Shown here piece by piece: positions 43,305 to 52,007 of a DNA stretch of 64,000 nt (the stretch's first letter is position 1; every line of letters begins with the position of its first letter). The notes beneath the pieces were generated by a model that was not told the DNA's origin, searched no databases, and saw nothing but the letters and a program-made list of their open reading frames with translations. Position numbers and translations under genes: made by a program. The DNA is from JAQWQB01 sp047636995 (GTDB taxonomy: Bacteria > Bacteroidota > Bacteroidia > Flavobacteriales_D > Sanyastnellaceae). The stretch lies in contig JBLIGQ010000007.1 in the NCBI GenBank assembly GCA_047636995.1, positions 1 to 64,000 on the forward strand, written 5' to 3'.

Positions 43305-44033
43305 ATGGGACAGAAGACCAATCCAATAGGTAATCGACTTGGTTTCATCCGCGGATGGGACTCAAACTGGTACGGAGGTAACAACTATGCAGATAAAATT
43401 GCAGAGGATGACAAAATCAGAAAGTACCTTCTTGCTCGTCTACGAAAAGCAAGTGTAGCACGTATCATTATTGAGCGGACGCTGAAGCTTGTTACTGTAA
43501 CGATTCAAACTGCTCGTCCAGGTGTAATCATCGGTAAAGGTGGTTCTGAGGTAGACAAGTTGAAGGAGGAGTTGAAGAAGCTTACCGGAAAAGAAGTTCA
43601 GATCAATATTTTTGAGATCAAGAGACCTGAATTGGATGCAACACTCGTGTCTGATAGTATATCACGTCAACTAGAAGCAAGAATTTCGTTCAGAAGAGCA
43701 ATTAAGATGGCTATCGCAAGCACCATGAGAATGGGTGCAGAAGGAATTAAGGTAACTATCTCTGGTCGTTTGAACGGTGCTGAGATGGCACGTACTGAAA
43801 CCTTTAAAGATGGTCGTATTCCATTGCATACATTTCGTGCTGACATCGATTATGCTTTGTCAGAAGCGCATACTACTTACGGTAGAATAGGCGTGAAAGT
43901 GTGGATTTGCCGTGGAGAGGTCTACGGGAAAAGAGATCTCAGCCCAACAGCTGGGATGAAAGAAAAGCGCGGTGCTGGTGGAAACGCTGCACCAGGCGGA
44001 GGCGGAGCACGTCGTCGTCGTAGCAGAAAGTAA
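43305..44033 (+). CDS. rpsC: 30S ribosomal protein S3
   Basis: 242 aa. MGQKTNPIGNRLGFIRGWDS at the start, KH domain with GVIIGKGGSEVDKL at about 70-90, then the C-terminal domain and a Gly/Arg-rich tail (GGGGARRRRSRK). Sits at the mRNA entry site and has helicase activity with S4 and S5. Confidence 0.98.
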   Translation: MGQKTNPIGNRLGFIRGWDSNWYGGNNYADKIAEDDKIRKYLLARLRKASVARIIIERTLKLVTVTIQTARPGVIIGKGGSEVDKLKEELKKLTGKEVQINIFEIKRPELDATLVSDSISRQLEARISFRRAIKMAIASTMRMGAEGIKVTISGRLNGAEMARTETFKDGRIPLHTFRADIDYALSEAHTTYGRIGVKVWICRGEVYGKRDLSPTAGMKEKRGAGGNAAPGGGGARRRRSRK

Positions 44034-44055
44034 TTTGCATTAAAGAGTTAGTACG

Positions 44056-44475
44056 ATGTTACAGCCAAAAAGGACAAAATACCGTAGGAATCAGAAGGGT
44101 GTGATCAAAGGGATCGCTTACCGCGGTTCTACTATTGCTTATGGATCATTTGGTGTGAAAACCCTGAATGAAGGATTTATCACATCTCGCCAGATTGAAG
44201 CTGCGCGTGTTGCGGTAACCCGTCACATGAAACGTGAAGGAAAGGTTTGGATAAGAATTTTTCCAGACAAGCCGATTACCTCGAAGCCTGCAGAAGTACG
44301 TATGGGTAAGGGTAAGGGAGCTCCTAGCCATTGGGTTGCTGTTGTTAAGCCAGGACGAATAATGTTCGAGGTAGATGGTGTACCTTTGGCGCTCGCTAAA
44401 GAAGCATTGCGTCTTGCAGCTCAAAAGTTGCCAGTGCGCACAAAGTTTGTAATGCGACCTGACTATACCGAATAA
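44056..44475 (+). CDS. rplP: 50S ribosomal protein L16
   Basis: 139 aa. MLQPKRTKYRRNQKG, then GYR-like segment, IRIFPDKPITSKPAEVRMGK and GKGAPSHWVAVVKPGRIMFE. The Arg hydroxylated by RoxA in E. coli lies in this last part. It contacts A-site tRNA. 22 bases after rpsC. Confidence 0.98.
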   Translation: MLQPKRTKYRRNQKGVIKGIAYRGSTIAYGSFGVKTLNEGFITSRQIEAARVAVTRHMKREGKVWIRIFPDKPITSKPAEVRMGKGKGAPSHWVAVVKPGRIMFEVDGVPLALAKEALRLAAQKLPVRTKFVMRPDYTE

Positions 44476-44486
44476 TACGAGGTACG

Positions 44487-44693
44487 ATGAAAATGGAAGA
44501 AATCACGCAAATGTCGGATAACGACTTGCAAGAACGTATTGCGACAGCTCAAGAAGATTTGAGTAAAGTAAGATTCAATCACACCATTGCAGGTTTGGAG
44601 AATCCGAATGTAATTCGCGAAATGAAAAAAGATATTGCCCGATTGATGACCGAGCTTAACACTCGCAAGAACAAGGCGGAAACAGAAAGATAA
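44487..44693 (+). CDS. rpmC: 50S ribosomal protein L29
   Basis: 68 aa, a two-helix protein: ITQMSDNDLQERIATAQEDL and then the second helix MKKDIARLMTELNTRKNK. A second in-frame ATG lies six bases downstream. Its stop overlaps the rpsQ start (TAATG). Confidence 0.95.
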   Translation: MKMEEITQMSDNDLQERIATAQEDLSKVRFNHTIAGLENPNVIREMKKDIARLMTELNTRKNKAETER

Positions 44694-44953
44694 TGGAAAC
44701 GACTCGTAACCTTAGAAAAGAACGTATCGGCGTAGTGACCTCAAACAAGATGGATAAGTCTATCGTGGTTTCTGTAGAGCGTCGCATGAAACATGCAGCG
44801 TACGGTAAGTTTATCAAGCAGACTAAAAAGTTTATTGCACACGATGAGAAAGACGAATGCAATATAGGAGATACAGTAAAGATCATGGAGACCAGACCGT
44901 TGAGCAAAAACAAGCGTTGGAGACTTGTTCAGATTGTTGAACGTGCAAAGTAA
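44693..44953 (+). CDS. rpsQ: 30S ribosomal protein S17
   Basis: 86 aa. OB-fold with RKERIGVVTSNKMDKSIVVS, HDEKDECNIGDTVKIMETRP and the C-terminal KNKRWRLVQIV. Starts on the last base of the rpmC stop, so translation is coupled. Confidence 0.97.
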   Translation: METTRNLRKERIGVVTSNKMDKSIVVSVERRMKHAAYGKFIKQTKKFIAHDEKDECNIGDTVKIMETRPLSKNKRWRLVQIVERAK

Positions 44954-44980
44954 TTCTGGGAATCCTTAATAAGATTAACG

Positions 44981-45349
44981 ATGATACAACAAGAAAGCCG
45001 ATTAAGAGTGGCGGATAACAGTGGTGCGAAAGAAGTACTATGTATTCGTGTCCTGGGAGGAACCCGCCGCCGCTATGCGAGCATCGGCGATAAAATCGTT
45101 GTGACCGTGAAGGATTCAACACCTTCCGGAAACGTGAAAAAAGGTCAGGTGTCAAAAGCAGTTGTAGTGCGTACTAAAAAAGAAGTACGTCGTCCAGATG
45201 GAAGCTACATTCGGTTTGATGATAACGCCGTAGTACTTTTAAATGCTGGTGGAGAATTGCGTGGAACACGTATCTTTGGCCCTGTTGCTAGAGAACTTCG
45301 TGACAAAAATTTCATGAAAATCGTATCACTTGCACCGGAGGTGCTTTAA
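44981..45349 (+). CDS. rplN: 50S ribosomal protein L14
   Basis: 122 aa. MIQQESRLRVADNSGAKEVL, then GSYIRFDDNAVVLLNAGGEL and GTRIFGPVARELRDKNFMKI. Forms an intersubunit bridge and binds RsfS. Normal length. Confidence 0.98.
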   Translation: MIQQESRLRVADNSGAKEVLCIRVLGGTRRRYASIGDKIVVTVKDSTPSGNVKKGQVSKAVVVRTKKEVRRPDGSYIRFDDNAVVLLNAGGELRGTRIFGPVARELRDKNFMKIVSLAPEVL

Positions 45350-45361
45350 AAAGAAGAGACG

Positions 45362-45682
45362 ATGGAAAAGCGTTATAAAGTAAAAAAGGGAGATCAAGTT
45401 AAAGTGATCACAGGAACATCTAAAGGTAAGACGGGAGCAGTTCTCGTTGTGGATCGTTCAAGTGATCGTATTACGATCGAAGGGGTAAACATGGTAACAC
45501 GTCACGTGAAGCCTAATGCTACCAACCCACAAGGAGGTGTAATCGAGCAAGAAGCTGGAGTGCATATCTCAAATCTTATGGTAATTGACAACCAGGGAAA
45601 TGCAACTCGTGTTGGCCGCCGTAGAGGTGACAACGGTAAGCTAGTTCGCTTTTCCAAGAAAACAAATGAGGAGATTAAGTGA
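45362..45682 (+). CDS. rplX: 50S ribosomal protein L24
   Basis: 106 aa. KOW motif in KKGDQVKVITGTSKGKTGAV, then KPNATNPQGGVIEQEAGVHI and SNLMVIDNQGNATRVGRRR. Assembly initiator at the tunnel exit. Its TGA overlaps the rplE start (TGATG). Confidence 0.97.
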   Translation: MEKRYKVKKGDQVKVITGTSKGKTGAVLVVDRSSDRITIEGVNMVTRHVKPNATNPQGGVIEQEAGVHISNLMVIDNQGNATRVGRRRGDNGKLVRFSKKTNEEIK

Positions 45683-46233
45683 TGAGCTATATACCTAGAC
45701 TTCAAACTTCCTATGAGGAAGTAATCGCCAAGAAACTACTAGAGCAGTTTGAATACAGCTCTAAGATGGAAGTGCCACGTATCACGAAGATTTGCTTGAA
45801 CCAAGGAATTGGTAAGGCCGTAGCCGACAAAAAGATGATTGACACAGCAGTAGTAGAGATGTCTTCGATTGCAGGACAACGCGCTATTCCTACTTATTCA
45901 TCAAAGGACGTTTCGAACTTTAAGTTGCGTAAGGGAATGCCAATCGGTTGCCGAGTGACATTACGTCGTGTACACATGTATGAGTTCCTTGATCGTTTGA
46001 TCGCTGCTTCTCTTCCACGTACAAGAGACTTCAGAGGAGTTAGAGCAAAAGGATTTGATGGAAGAGGAAACTTTACTTTCGGAATTAAGGAGCAAATTAT
46101 CTTCCCTGAATTAAATATCGATACAATTAAGTATATCAATGGAATGGATATCACCATTGTAACAACAGCTCGCACCGATGAGGAAGCGAAAGCATTGCTT
46201 ACAGCGTTTGGTTTTCCATTTACAAAGAACTAG
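45682..46233 (+). CDS. rplE: 50S ribosomal protein L5
   Basis: 183 aa from the ATG that overlaps the rplX stop; a GTG three bases earlier is possible. ITKICLNQGIGKAVADKK, then DFRGVRAKGFDGRGNFTFG and MDITIVTTARTDEEAKALL. Binds 5S rRNA in the central protuberance. Confidence 0.98.
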   Translation: MSYIPRLQTSYEEVIAKKLLEQFEYSSKMEVPRITKICLNQGIGKAVADKKMIDTAVVEMSSIAGQRAIPTYSSKDVSNFKLRKGMPIGCRVTLRRVHMYEFLDRLIAASLPRTRDFRGVRAKGFDGRGNFTFGIKEQIIFPELNIDTIKYINGMDITIVTTARTDEEAKALLTAFGFPFTKN

Positions 46234-46237
46234 AATA

Positions 46238-46507
46238 ATGGCGAAGGAATCAATGAAAGCCCGAGAGCGAAAGCGTGAAAAGCTTGTAGCTCGTTATGCT
46301 GAGAAAAGAGCAGCGCTCAAAGAAGCAGGAGATTGGGAAGCTTTACAAAAGCTACCTAAAAACTCTTCGTATGTGCGTTTGCACAACCGTTGCAGTATTA
46401 CAGGTCGACCGCGTGGTTACATGCGTCAATTTGGATTATCTCGTGTGACTTTCCGTGAAATGGCATTGTCAGGCAAGATTCCTGGAGTTAAAAAAGCAAG
46501 CTGGTAA
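46238..46507 (+). CDS. rpsN: 30S ribosomal protein S14, zinc-independent form
   Basis: 89 aa from ATG 46238. MAKESMKARERKREKLVARY begins the long form; the C-terminal part RLHNRCSITGRPRGYMRQFG lacks the CxxC pairs of the short zinc form. Only one Cys is present. It lies four bases after rplE. Confidence 0.96.
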   Translation: MAKESMKARERKREKLVARYAEKRAALKEAGDWEALQKLPKNSSYVRLHNRCSITGRPRGYMRQFGLSRVTFREMALSGKIPGVKKASW

Positions 46508-46517
46508 GACTAACGTT

Positions 46518-46916
46518 ATGTATACAGATCCAATCGCAGATTACTTGACGCGCATCAGAAATGCGCAGATGGCACAACATAAAGTAGTAGATATTCCTGC
46601 TTCGAACCTAAAGAAAGAAATCACTAAGATTCTTTTTGATAAGGGGTATATCCTGAACTATAAGTTCATGGATGACGAGAAGCAAGGAGCGATCAAAATC
46701 GCTCTTAAATATCACCCAAAAACGAAGCGTCCTGCTATCACTGACATTCAACGTGTTAGTAAACCAGGACTTCGGAAATATGCCGGGAAAGATTCTCTTC
46801 CAAGAATCCTAAACGGTCTAGGTGTTTCAATTCTATCAACTTCGAGAGGAGTTATGACTGAGAAAGAAGCGCGTAACCTTAATGTAGGGGGCGAAGTCCT
46901 CTGCTACGTATATTAA
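46518..46916 (+). CDS. rpsH: 30S ribosomal protein S8
   Basis: 132 aa from ATG 46518; MYTDPIADYLTRIRNAQMAQ at the start and SILSTSRGVMTEKEARNLNV-like end. Central-domain 16S binder and the translational repressor of the spc operon in E. coli. A longer in-frame opening exists but lies inside rpsN. Confidence 0.97.
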   Translation: MYTDPIADYLTRIRNAQMAQHKVVDIPASNLKKEITKILFDKGYILNYKFMDDEKQGAIKIALKYHPKTKRPAITDIQRVSKPGLRKYAGKDSLPRILNGLGVSILSTSRGVMTEKEARNLNVGGEVLCYVY

Positions 46917-46934
46917 TCAGACAACACAATTGAG

Positions 46935-47489
46935 ATGTCTAGGATAGGTAAATCACCAGTAACCATTACAAGCGGAGTTGAAGTATCAATTGATGCGAAC
47001 AACCTTGTAACTGTTGGAGGTCCCAAGGGAACTTTAACTCAACAAGTAGATTCTGCTATTGAGGTTAAGATAGAAGAAGGAGAAGTTGTACTTTCGCGCT
47101 CTTCTGATCATAAAGACCACCGTGCGATGCATGGATTGTATCGATCGCTCATCTTCAATATGATTGAAGGAGTTACGATTGGTTACAAGAAAGAACTCGA
47201 ATTGGTAGGGGTTGGATACAGAGCAAAGTCATCAGGACAAGTTCTTGAGTTAGCTTTAGGTTATAGCCACCCAATTGTTATCGAACTGCCTAAGGAGGTC
47301 GTGATAACAGCGGAAACAAAAAAAGGATCGAACCCAGGTATTATTCTGGAGAGTTTTGACAAACAGTTAATTGGACAAGTTGCTGCGAAAATCAAATCTC
47401 TACGTAAACCAGAACCATACAAAGGAAAAGGGGTTCGTTTTAAAGGAGAATATATACGTCGTAAAGCAGGTAAATCTGCAAGTAAATAA
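46935..47489 (+). CDS. rplF: 50S ribosomal protein L6
   Basis: 184 aa. Two related domains; SRIGKSPVTITSGVEVSI at the start, HGLYRSLIFNMIEGV, GYRAKSSGQVLELALGYSHP and RKPEPYKGKGVRFKGEYIRR. Near the factor-binding site. Normal length. Confidence 0.98.
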   Translation: MSRIGKSPVTITSGVEVSIDANNLVTVGGPKGTLTQQVDSAIEVKIEEGEVVLSRSSDHKDHRAMHGLYRSLIFNMIEGVTIGYKKELELVGVGYRAKSSGQVLELALGYSHPIVIELPKEVVITAETKKGSNPGIILESFDKQLIGQVAAKIKSLRKPEPYKGKGVRFKGEYIRRKAGKSASK

Positions 47490-47498
47490 TTTTAGATC

Positions 47499-47852
47499 AT
47501 GGCTCTGTCAAAACGTAACAGTAGACTTCGTATCAAAAGACGAGTTCGTGGAAAGATTCACGGAACTGGGGAACGTCCGCGTTTGTCAGTATATCGCAGT
47601 AACAAGCAGATATATGCTCAGGTGATTGATGATGCGAGTGGTAAAACATTGGCTTCAGCGTCATCTTTGAAAATGGATGATGCTACAGGTATAGCGAAAC
47701 TAGAACAAGCAACCAAGGTTGGAAAAGCTATTGCTGAAAGTGCAAAAGCTGCAGGTATTGAATCTGTTGTTTTCGATCGCAATGGTTACTTGTATCACGG
47801 AAGAATTAAGCAATTGGCAGATGCAGCTCGTGAGGGCGGTCTTAAATTCTAA
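47499..47852 (+). CDS. rplR: 50S ribosomal protein L18
   Basis: 117 aa. RLRIKRRVRGKIHGTGERPR, LSVYRSNKQIYAQVIDD and VVFDRNGYLYHGRIKQLADA. Binds 5S rRNA. No Shine-Dalgarno; ten bases after rplF. Confidence 0.97.
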   Translation: MALSKRNSRLRIKRRVRGKIHGTGERPRLSVYRSNKQIYAQVIDDASGKTLASASSLKMDDATGIAKLEQATKVGKAIAESAKAAGIESVVFDRNGYLYHGRIKQLADAAREGGLKF

Positions 47853-47858
47853 AGCATT

Positions 47859-48374
47859 ATGGCAACTCAACTACGATCAGTAAGATCGACAGATATTGAA
47901 TTAAAAGACCGTCTTGTAGGTATCAACCGAGTTACCAAGGTAACAAAGGGTGGACGTACATTTAGCTTCTCAGCAATTGTTGTGGTAGGAGATGAAAGCG
48001 GTGTAGTTGGACACGGACTTGGGAAATCTAAGGAAGTAACGACTGCGATTACAAAAGGAATTGATGATGCAAAGAAGAACCTTATTCGTGTTCCTCTACT
48101 TCATGGAACCATTCCTCACAAGCAAGAAGCACGCTACGGTGGTGCTCACGTGCTAATCAAACCAGCTGCCAACGGTACTGGAGTGATTGCAGGTGGTGCT
48201 ATGCGCGCTGTACTTGAGAGTGTTGGGATCACTGATGTTCTTGCAAAATCATTGGGATCGTCAAACCCTCACAACGTTGTGAAGGCTACATACGAAGCTC
48301 TAAGTTTACTTCGCGATGCACGCGAAATAGCAGATCTTCGAGGCATTTCAGTAAGCAAAGTATTTAACGGCTAA
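47859..48374 (+). CDS. rpsE: 30S ribosomal protein S5
   Basis: 171 aa. Double-stranded RNA-binding domain with KDRLVGINRVTKVTKGGRTF, then the GHGLGKSKEV loop and VLAKSLGSSNPHNVVKATYE. Decoding accuracy protein. Normal length. Followed by rpmD after ten bases. Confidence 0.98.
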   Translation: MATQLRSVRSTDIELKDRLVGINRVTKVTKGGRTFSFSAIVVVGDESGVVGHGLGKSKEVTTAITKGIDDAKKNLIRVPLLHGTIPHKQEARYGGAHVLIKPAANGTGVIAGGAMRAVLESVGITDVLAKSLGSSNPHNVVKATYEALSLLRDAREIADLRGISVSKVFNG

Positions 48375-48384
48375 GATTTAACTC

Positions 48385-48564
48385 ATGTCGAAAGTAGTAA
48401 TAACACAAGTGCGTAGTATTATTGGTCGCCCACAGCGTCAAAAAGATACTATTCAAGCGCTGGGCATCAAGAGAATGAATGTTCCAGTTGAAAAGGAAGC
48501 AACACCTCAGATCATTGGTATGATCAACAAGGTAAGCCACCTTTTGAAAGTAGAAGAAAAGTAA
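48385..48564 (+). CDS. rpmD: 50S ribosomal protein L30
   Basis: 59 aa (ATG 48385, TAA 48562-48564). MSKVVITQVRSIIGRPQRQK, then the NVPV-like stretch (RMNVPVEKEATPQIIGMINK) and a final helix. Single domain of the usual length, in its normal place between rpsE and rplO. Confidence 0.97.
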   Translation: MSKVVITQVRSIIGRPQRQKDTIQALGIKRMNVPVEKEATPQIIGMINKVSHLLKVEEK

Positions 48565-48586
48565 TTAACCCTTTAAAAACCAGCAT

Positions 48587-49033
48587 ATGAATTTGAGCAG
48601 CCTAAAACCAGCGGCAGGTTCAACCAAGCAGCGAAAGCGAGTTGGTCGAGGCGAAGGTTCCGGACACGGTGGTACATCTACACGTGGACACAAAGGAGCT
48701 AAGTCGAGATCAGGTTACAAGAGTAAAATTGGTTTCGAAGGAGGGCAGATGCCACTCCAACGTCGTGTACCAAAATTTGGCTTTACGAACCGTAACCGGG
48801 TTGAATACAAAGGAATTAATATTGATACCCTTCAAGAGCTTGTTGAGCGTAAATCGCTTAATGAAGTGACACCAGAAGTACTAGTTGCAAATGGATTGGC
48901 AGGGAAACGTGATCTAATCAAGGTGTTAGGTCGAGGAGAAATCAAAGCGAAGGTAGCCATTACCGCTCATAAGTTTTCAGCAACTGCTCTAGAAGCAATT
49001 GAAGGAGCAGGCGGAACCGCAACCACACTTTAA
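48587..49033 (+). CDS. rplO: 50S ribosomal protein L15
   Basis: 148 aa. N-terminal extended tail (RKRVGRGEGSGHGGTSTRGH, KGAKSRSGYK) followed by a globular domain with KVLGRGEIKAKVAITAHKFS. Late assembly protein. Starts 22 bases after rpmD. Confidence 0.97.
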   Translation: MNLSSLKPAAGSTKQRKRVGRGEGSGHGGTSTRGHKGAKSRSGYKSKIGFEGGQMPLQRRVPKFGFTNRNRVEYKGINIDTLQELVERKSLNEVTPEVLVANGLAGKRDLIKVLGRGEIKAKVAITAHKFSATALEAIEGAGGTATTL

Positions 49034-49043
49034 TCCATTAGTG

Positions 49044-50396
49044 ATGAAGAATTTTTTCAAGAAAATTAAGGACATCTATCATCACGAAGAACTAAGAAAG
49101 AAAATTCTTATTACGTTCGGGTTCATCCTGATCTATAGAGTTGGGTCTTTTATCGTTCTTCCAGGTGTGAACTCTGATGCGCTTGCTGCGCAAATGGGAT
49201 CAAACTCTAGTGGTGGTATCGGTGATATTCTAGCATTGTTTACTGGAGGTGCGTTTTCACGTGCTTCCATCTTTGCATTGGGAATTATGCCATATATCTC
49301 TGCTTCGATTATCATTCAGTTGCTTTCAATAGCAGTACCTTCTGTTCAGAAGTTACAGCGTGAGGGCGAGAGTGGTAGGAAAAAGATTAATCAATGGACT
49401 AGGTTTTTGACCATTGCCATAACACTAGTGCAAGCGCCAGGCTATTTAGCGTCGTCTGTAGTTGGTGTTCCTGGTGCTGTTGCTGAAGCGGGTCCATTCT
49501 GGTGGTTTGCCTCAGTTACAATATTGACATGTTCAACTTTGTTGGTTATGTGGCTTGGAGAGCGTATCACAGACAAAGGAATTGGAAATGGTATCTCTCT
49601 GTTGATCATGATTGGTATTATCGCTACGTTCCCTCAAGCAATCATTCAAGAGTTTATTCACCCTCAGACCAACTTATTCTTCTTCCTAGTAGAAATAGCA
49701 GGATTGTTAGTTGTGATTGGGTTGTCTGTAGCTCTTGTACAGGCTGTTCGAAGAGTTCCTGTGCAGATGGCTAAGAATGTTCAATCGGGTCCTTCAAGTA
49801 TGCCTACGGGTGAGGGGCAACGTTCTTATATTCCATTGAAGGTAAATAGTTCTGGTGTAATGCCAATCATCTTTGCGCAAGCGATTATGTTTGTTCCGTT
49901 GTACCTTACACAAACAGATACCTTTAAAGACAGCGAGCTTCTTCAAAGCATGGGTGACTTTAATGGTCTGTTGTATAACGTCATTTTCTTCTTGATGATT
50001 GTTATTTTTACATACTTCTATACAGCGATTACAGTTAATCCTAACCAAATGGCGGATGATTTGAAACGTCAGGGAAGTTTTGTTCCAGGAATTAAACCAG
50101 GAAGATCGACTGCAGAATTTTTAGATGGTGTACTTTCGCGCATCACTTTACCGGGATCTATTTTCCTAGGTATGATAGCGATCCTTCCAGCTATTGTTTT
50201 CAGTGTAGGATTAACACATGCTCAAACATTTTCAATCTTCTTTGGAGGAACGTCATTGTTGATCATGGTAGGTGTGGTTTTGGATACGTTACAGCAAGTT
50301 GAAAGCTACTTGTTAAGTCGTCACTACGACGGCTTAATGAAGTCTGGGAAAATGCGAGGACGTCAAAATTCACCAGTAAGCGGTATAGCCGGATAG
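49044..50396 (+). CDS. secY: Preprotein translocase subunit SecY
   Basis: 450 aa with ten predicted membrane helices; ATG 49044 chosen (a GTG three bases upstream is also possible). It starts MKNFFKKIKDIYHHEELRKK. Helix 2b/plug region GGIGDILALFTGGAFSRASI, GERITDKGIGNGISLLIMIG, the cytoplasmic loop QGSFVPGIKPGRSTAEFLDG. Forms the protein-conducting channel with SecE and SecG. One base separates it from map. Confidence 0.98.
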   Translation: MKNFFKKIKDIYHHEELRKKILITFGFILIYRVGSFIVLPGVNSDALAAQMGSNSSGGIGDILALFTGGAFSRASIFALGIMPYISASIIIQLLSIAVPSVQKLQREGESGRKKINQWTRFLTIAITLVQAPGYLASSVVGVPGAVAEAGPFWWFASVTILTCSTLLVMWLGERITDKGIGNGISLLIMIGIIATFPQAIIQEFIHPQTNLFFFLVEIAGLLVVIGLSVALVQAVRRVPVQMAKNVQSGPSSMPTGEGQRSYIPLKVNSSGVMPIIFAQAIMFVPLYLTQTDTFKDSELLQSMGDFNGLLYNVIFFLMIVIFTYFYTAITVNPNQMADDLKRQGSFVPGIKPGRSTAEFLDGVLSRITLPGSIFLGMIAILPAIVFSVGLTHAQTFSIFFGGTSLLIMVGVVLDTLQQVESYLLSRHYDGLMKSGKMRGRQNSPVSGIAG

Positions 50397-50397
50397 G

Positions 50398-51183
50398 ATG
50401 GGAGGTCGTAAGATCTATTACAAAACTGAGGAGGAGATAGAACTCCTCAGAGAGAGTTCTTTACTTGTTGGCAGAACTTTAGCAGAAGTAGCAAAGGTTA
50501 TAAAACCGGGAGTTACAACGCTTGACCTTGATAAGGTTGCTGAAGAATGTATACGTGATCACGGAGGTGTTCCAGGGTTTTTAAACTACAATGGATTTCC
50601 AAACTCATTATGTACATCAGTAAACAGTCAGGTTGTTCATGGTATTCCTACAGATGAACCGTTGAATGATGGTGACATAGTATCTGTAGACTGCGGAGTG
50701 CTTAAGAATGGTTTTTATGGTGATTCAGCTTATACCTTCTCAATTGGTGAGGTGACTGATGACATTAAGAATCTATTGAAGGTCACTAAGGAGTGTTTGA
50801 ATTTAGCCATAGAGCAAGCCGTTGCGGGTAACCGCATTGGAGACATAGGTTACGCAGTTCAGCATCACGCAGAGTCAAACGGCTTTGGTGTTGTTCGAGA
50901 GTTAGTTGGACATGGTTTGGGACAGAATTTGCATGAAGCACCTGAAGTACCGAATTACGGAAGACGAGGAAACGGTTTGAAGCTTAGAGAAGGATTGGTT
51001 TTAGCAATAGAGCCTATGATTAATCTAGGAGTTAGACAAGTGAAACAACTCAATGATGGTTGGACTATAATAACCGCTGATAATCTGCCAAGTGCGCATT
51101 TCGAACATGATGTCGTAGTGCGAAAAGGTAAAGCTGAAGTGCTCTCAACATTTGAGTATATAGAAGAAGTTTTAAATAAATAA
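50398..51183 (+). CDS. map: Methionine aminopeptidase, type I
   Basis: 261 aa. Metal ligands Asp in VSVDCGVLKNGFYGDSAYTF (two Asp), His in LVGHGLGQNLHEAPEVPNYG, Glu in LAIEPMI and the final Glu/His region (FEHDVVV). It removes the start Met co-translationally. Usual adk between secY and map is absent here. Followed by infA after 13 bases. Confidence 0.97.
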   Translation: MGGRKIYYKTEEEIELLRESSLLVGRTLAEVAKVIKPGVTTLDLDKVAEECIRDHGGVPGFLNYNGFPNSLCTSVNSQVVHGIPTDEPLNDGDIVSVDCGVLKNGFYGDSAYTFSIGEVTDDIKNLLKVTKECLNLAIEQAVAGNRIGDIGYAVQHHAESNGFGVVRELVGHGLGQNLHEAPEVPNYGRRGNGLKLREGLVLAIEPMINLGVRQVKQLNDGWTIITADNLPSAHFEHDVVVRKGKAEVLSTFEYIEEVLNK

Positions 51184-51196
51184 TTTAATAAATAGG

Positions 51197-51418
51197 ATGG
51201 CTAAACAAGCATCGATCACACAGGATGGAACTATCATCGAAGCCCTGTCAAACGCTATGTTCCGCGTAGAGTTAGAGAACGGACACGTGATCACTGCCCA
51301 CATTTCAGGTAAAATGCGTATGCATTATATTAAAATTCTCCCTGGAGACAAGGTGAAAGTTGAAATGTCACCCTATGACTTAACGAAAGGACGTATAACC
51401 TTTAGATATAAAAAGTAA
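51197..51418 (+). CDS. infA: Translation initiation factor IF-1
   Basis: 73 aa, one residue more than usual. S1-like OB-fold: MAKQASITQDGTIIEALSNA, MFRVELENGHVITAHISGKM, RMHYIKILPGDKVKVEMSPY and DLTKGRITFRYK. Occupies the A-site in initiation. Two bases before rpmJ. Confidence 0.97.
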   Translation: MAKQASITQDGTIIEALSNAMFRVELENGHVITAHISGKMRMHYIKILPGDKVKVEMSPYDLTKGRITFRYKK

Positions 51419-51420
51419 TC

Positions 51421-51537
51421 ATGAAAGTACGTGCATCAATAAAGAAGCGATCAGCTGAGTGTAAGATCGTACGCCGTAAAGGACGCCTTTACGTGATTAA
51501 CAAAAAGAATCCAAAATTTAAGCAGCGTCAGGGTTAA
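51421..51537 (+). CDS. rpmJ: 50S ribosomal protein L36, zinc-less form
   Basis: 38 aa. MKVRASIKKRSAECKIVRRK, then GRLYVINKKNPKFKQRQG. Compared with the zinc form, three of the four ligands are replaced (Ser, Asn, Phe) and only Cys14 remains. This is the form seen in Bacteroidota. Too small for most gene finders' cutoffs, but in its normal place after infA. Confidence 0.96.
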   Translation: MKVRASIKKRSAECKIVRRKGRLYVINKKNPKFKQRQG

Positions 51538-51561
51538 CCTGAGGCTTTAAAGCGACACATT

Positions 51562-51939
51562 ATGGCAAGGATTGCTGGTGTAGACCTTCCTAAGAATAAA
51601 AGAGGAGTAATAGGTCTAACGTACATTTACGGGATTGGAAGTAGCCGTTCAAAAGAAATTTTGGATGCTGCTAAAGTAGATCCCAATACGAAGGTTCAAG
51701 ATTGGAACGATGATGAATTGGGTAAAATTCGTGGTGAAATCACTACTTCTTTCAAAGTAGAGGGTGAATTACGTACGGAAACTCAAATGCATATCAAGCG
51801 TTTGATGGATATCGGTTGTTACCGAGGAATCCGTCATCGTGTTGGTTTACCACTTCGCGGACAGCGTACGAAGAATAACTCTCGTACTCGAAAAGGGAAA
51901 CGTAAGACCGTTGCAAATAAGAAAAAGGCTACTAAATAA
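51562..51939 (+). CDS. rpsM: 30S ribosomal protein S13
   Basis: 125 aa. MARIAGVDLPKNKRGVIGLT, YIYGIGSSRSKEILDAAKVD, then RHRVGLPLRGQRTKNNSRTR and a basic tail. Contacts P-site tRNA and L5. A 68-base gap with two hairpins follows. Confidence 0.98.
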   Translation: MARIAGVDLPKNKRGVIGLTYIYGIGSSRSKEILDAAKVDPNTKVQDWNDDELGKIRGEITTSFKVEGELRTETQMHIKRLMDIGCYRGIRHRVGLPLRGQRTKNNSRTRKGKRKTVANKKKATK

Positions 51940-51945
51940 TAAGTT

Positions 51946-51985
51946 CCTCATTGTGAGGGATGTACTTGAGTCCTTTTTTAGGACT
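51946..51985 (+). other. Two small hairpins between rpsM and rpsK
   Basis: CCTCA/TGAGG (51946-51950 and 51954-51958) and AGTCCT/AGGACT (51969-51974 and 51980-51985, loop of five T). The gap is wider than any other inside the cluster (68 bases). A processing or regulatory site is possible. There is no T-tract after the stems, so it is not a terminator. Confidence 0.45.
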
Positions 51986-52007
51986 GATGACCTGAATTCA
52001 AAAAGTT

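Noticed and set aside
51940..52007. Internal terminator between rpsM and rpsK
   Set aside because: The stems have no T-tract after them, and rpsK, rpsD, rpoA and rplQ need the upstream promoter.
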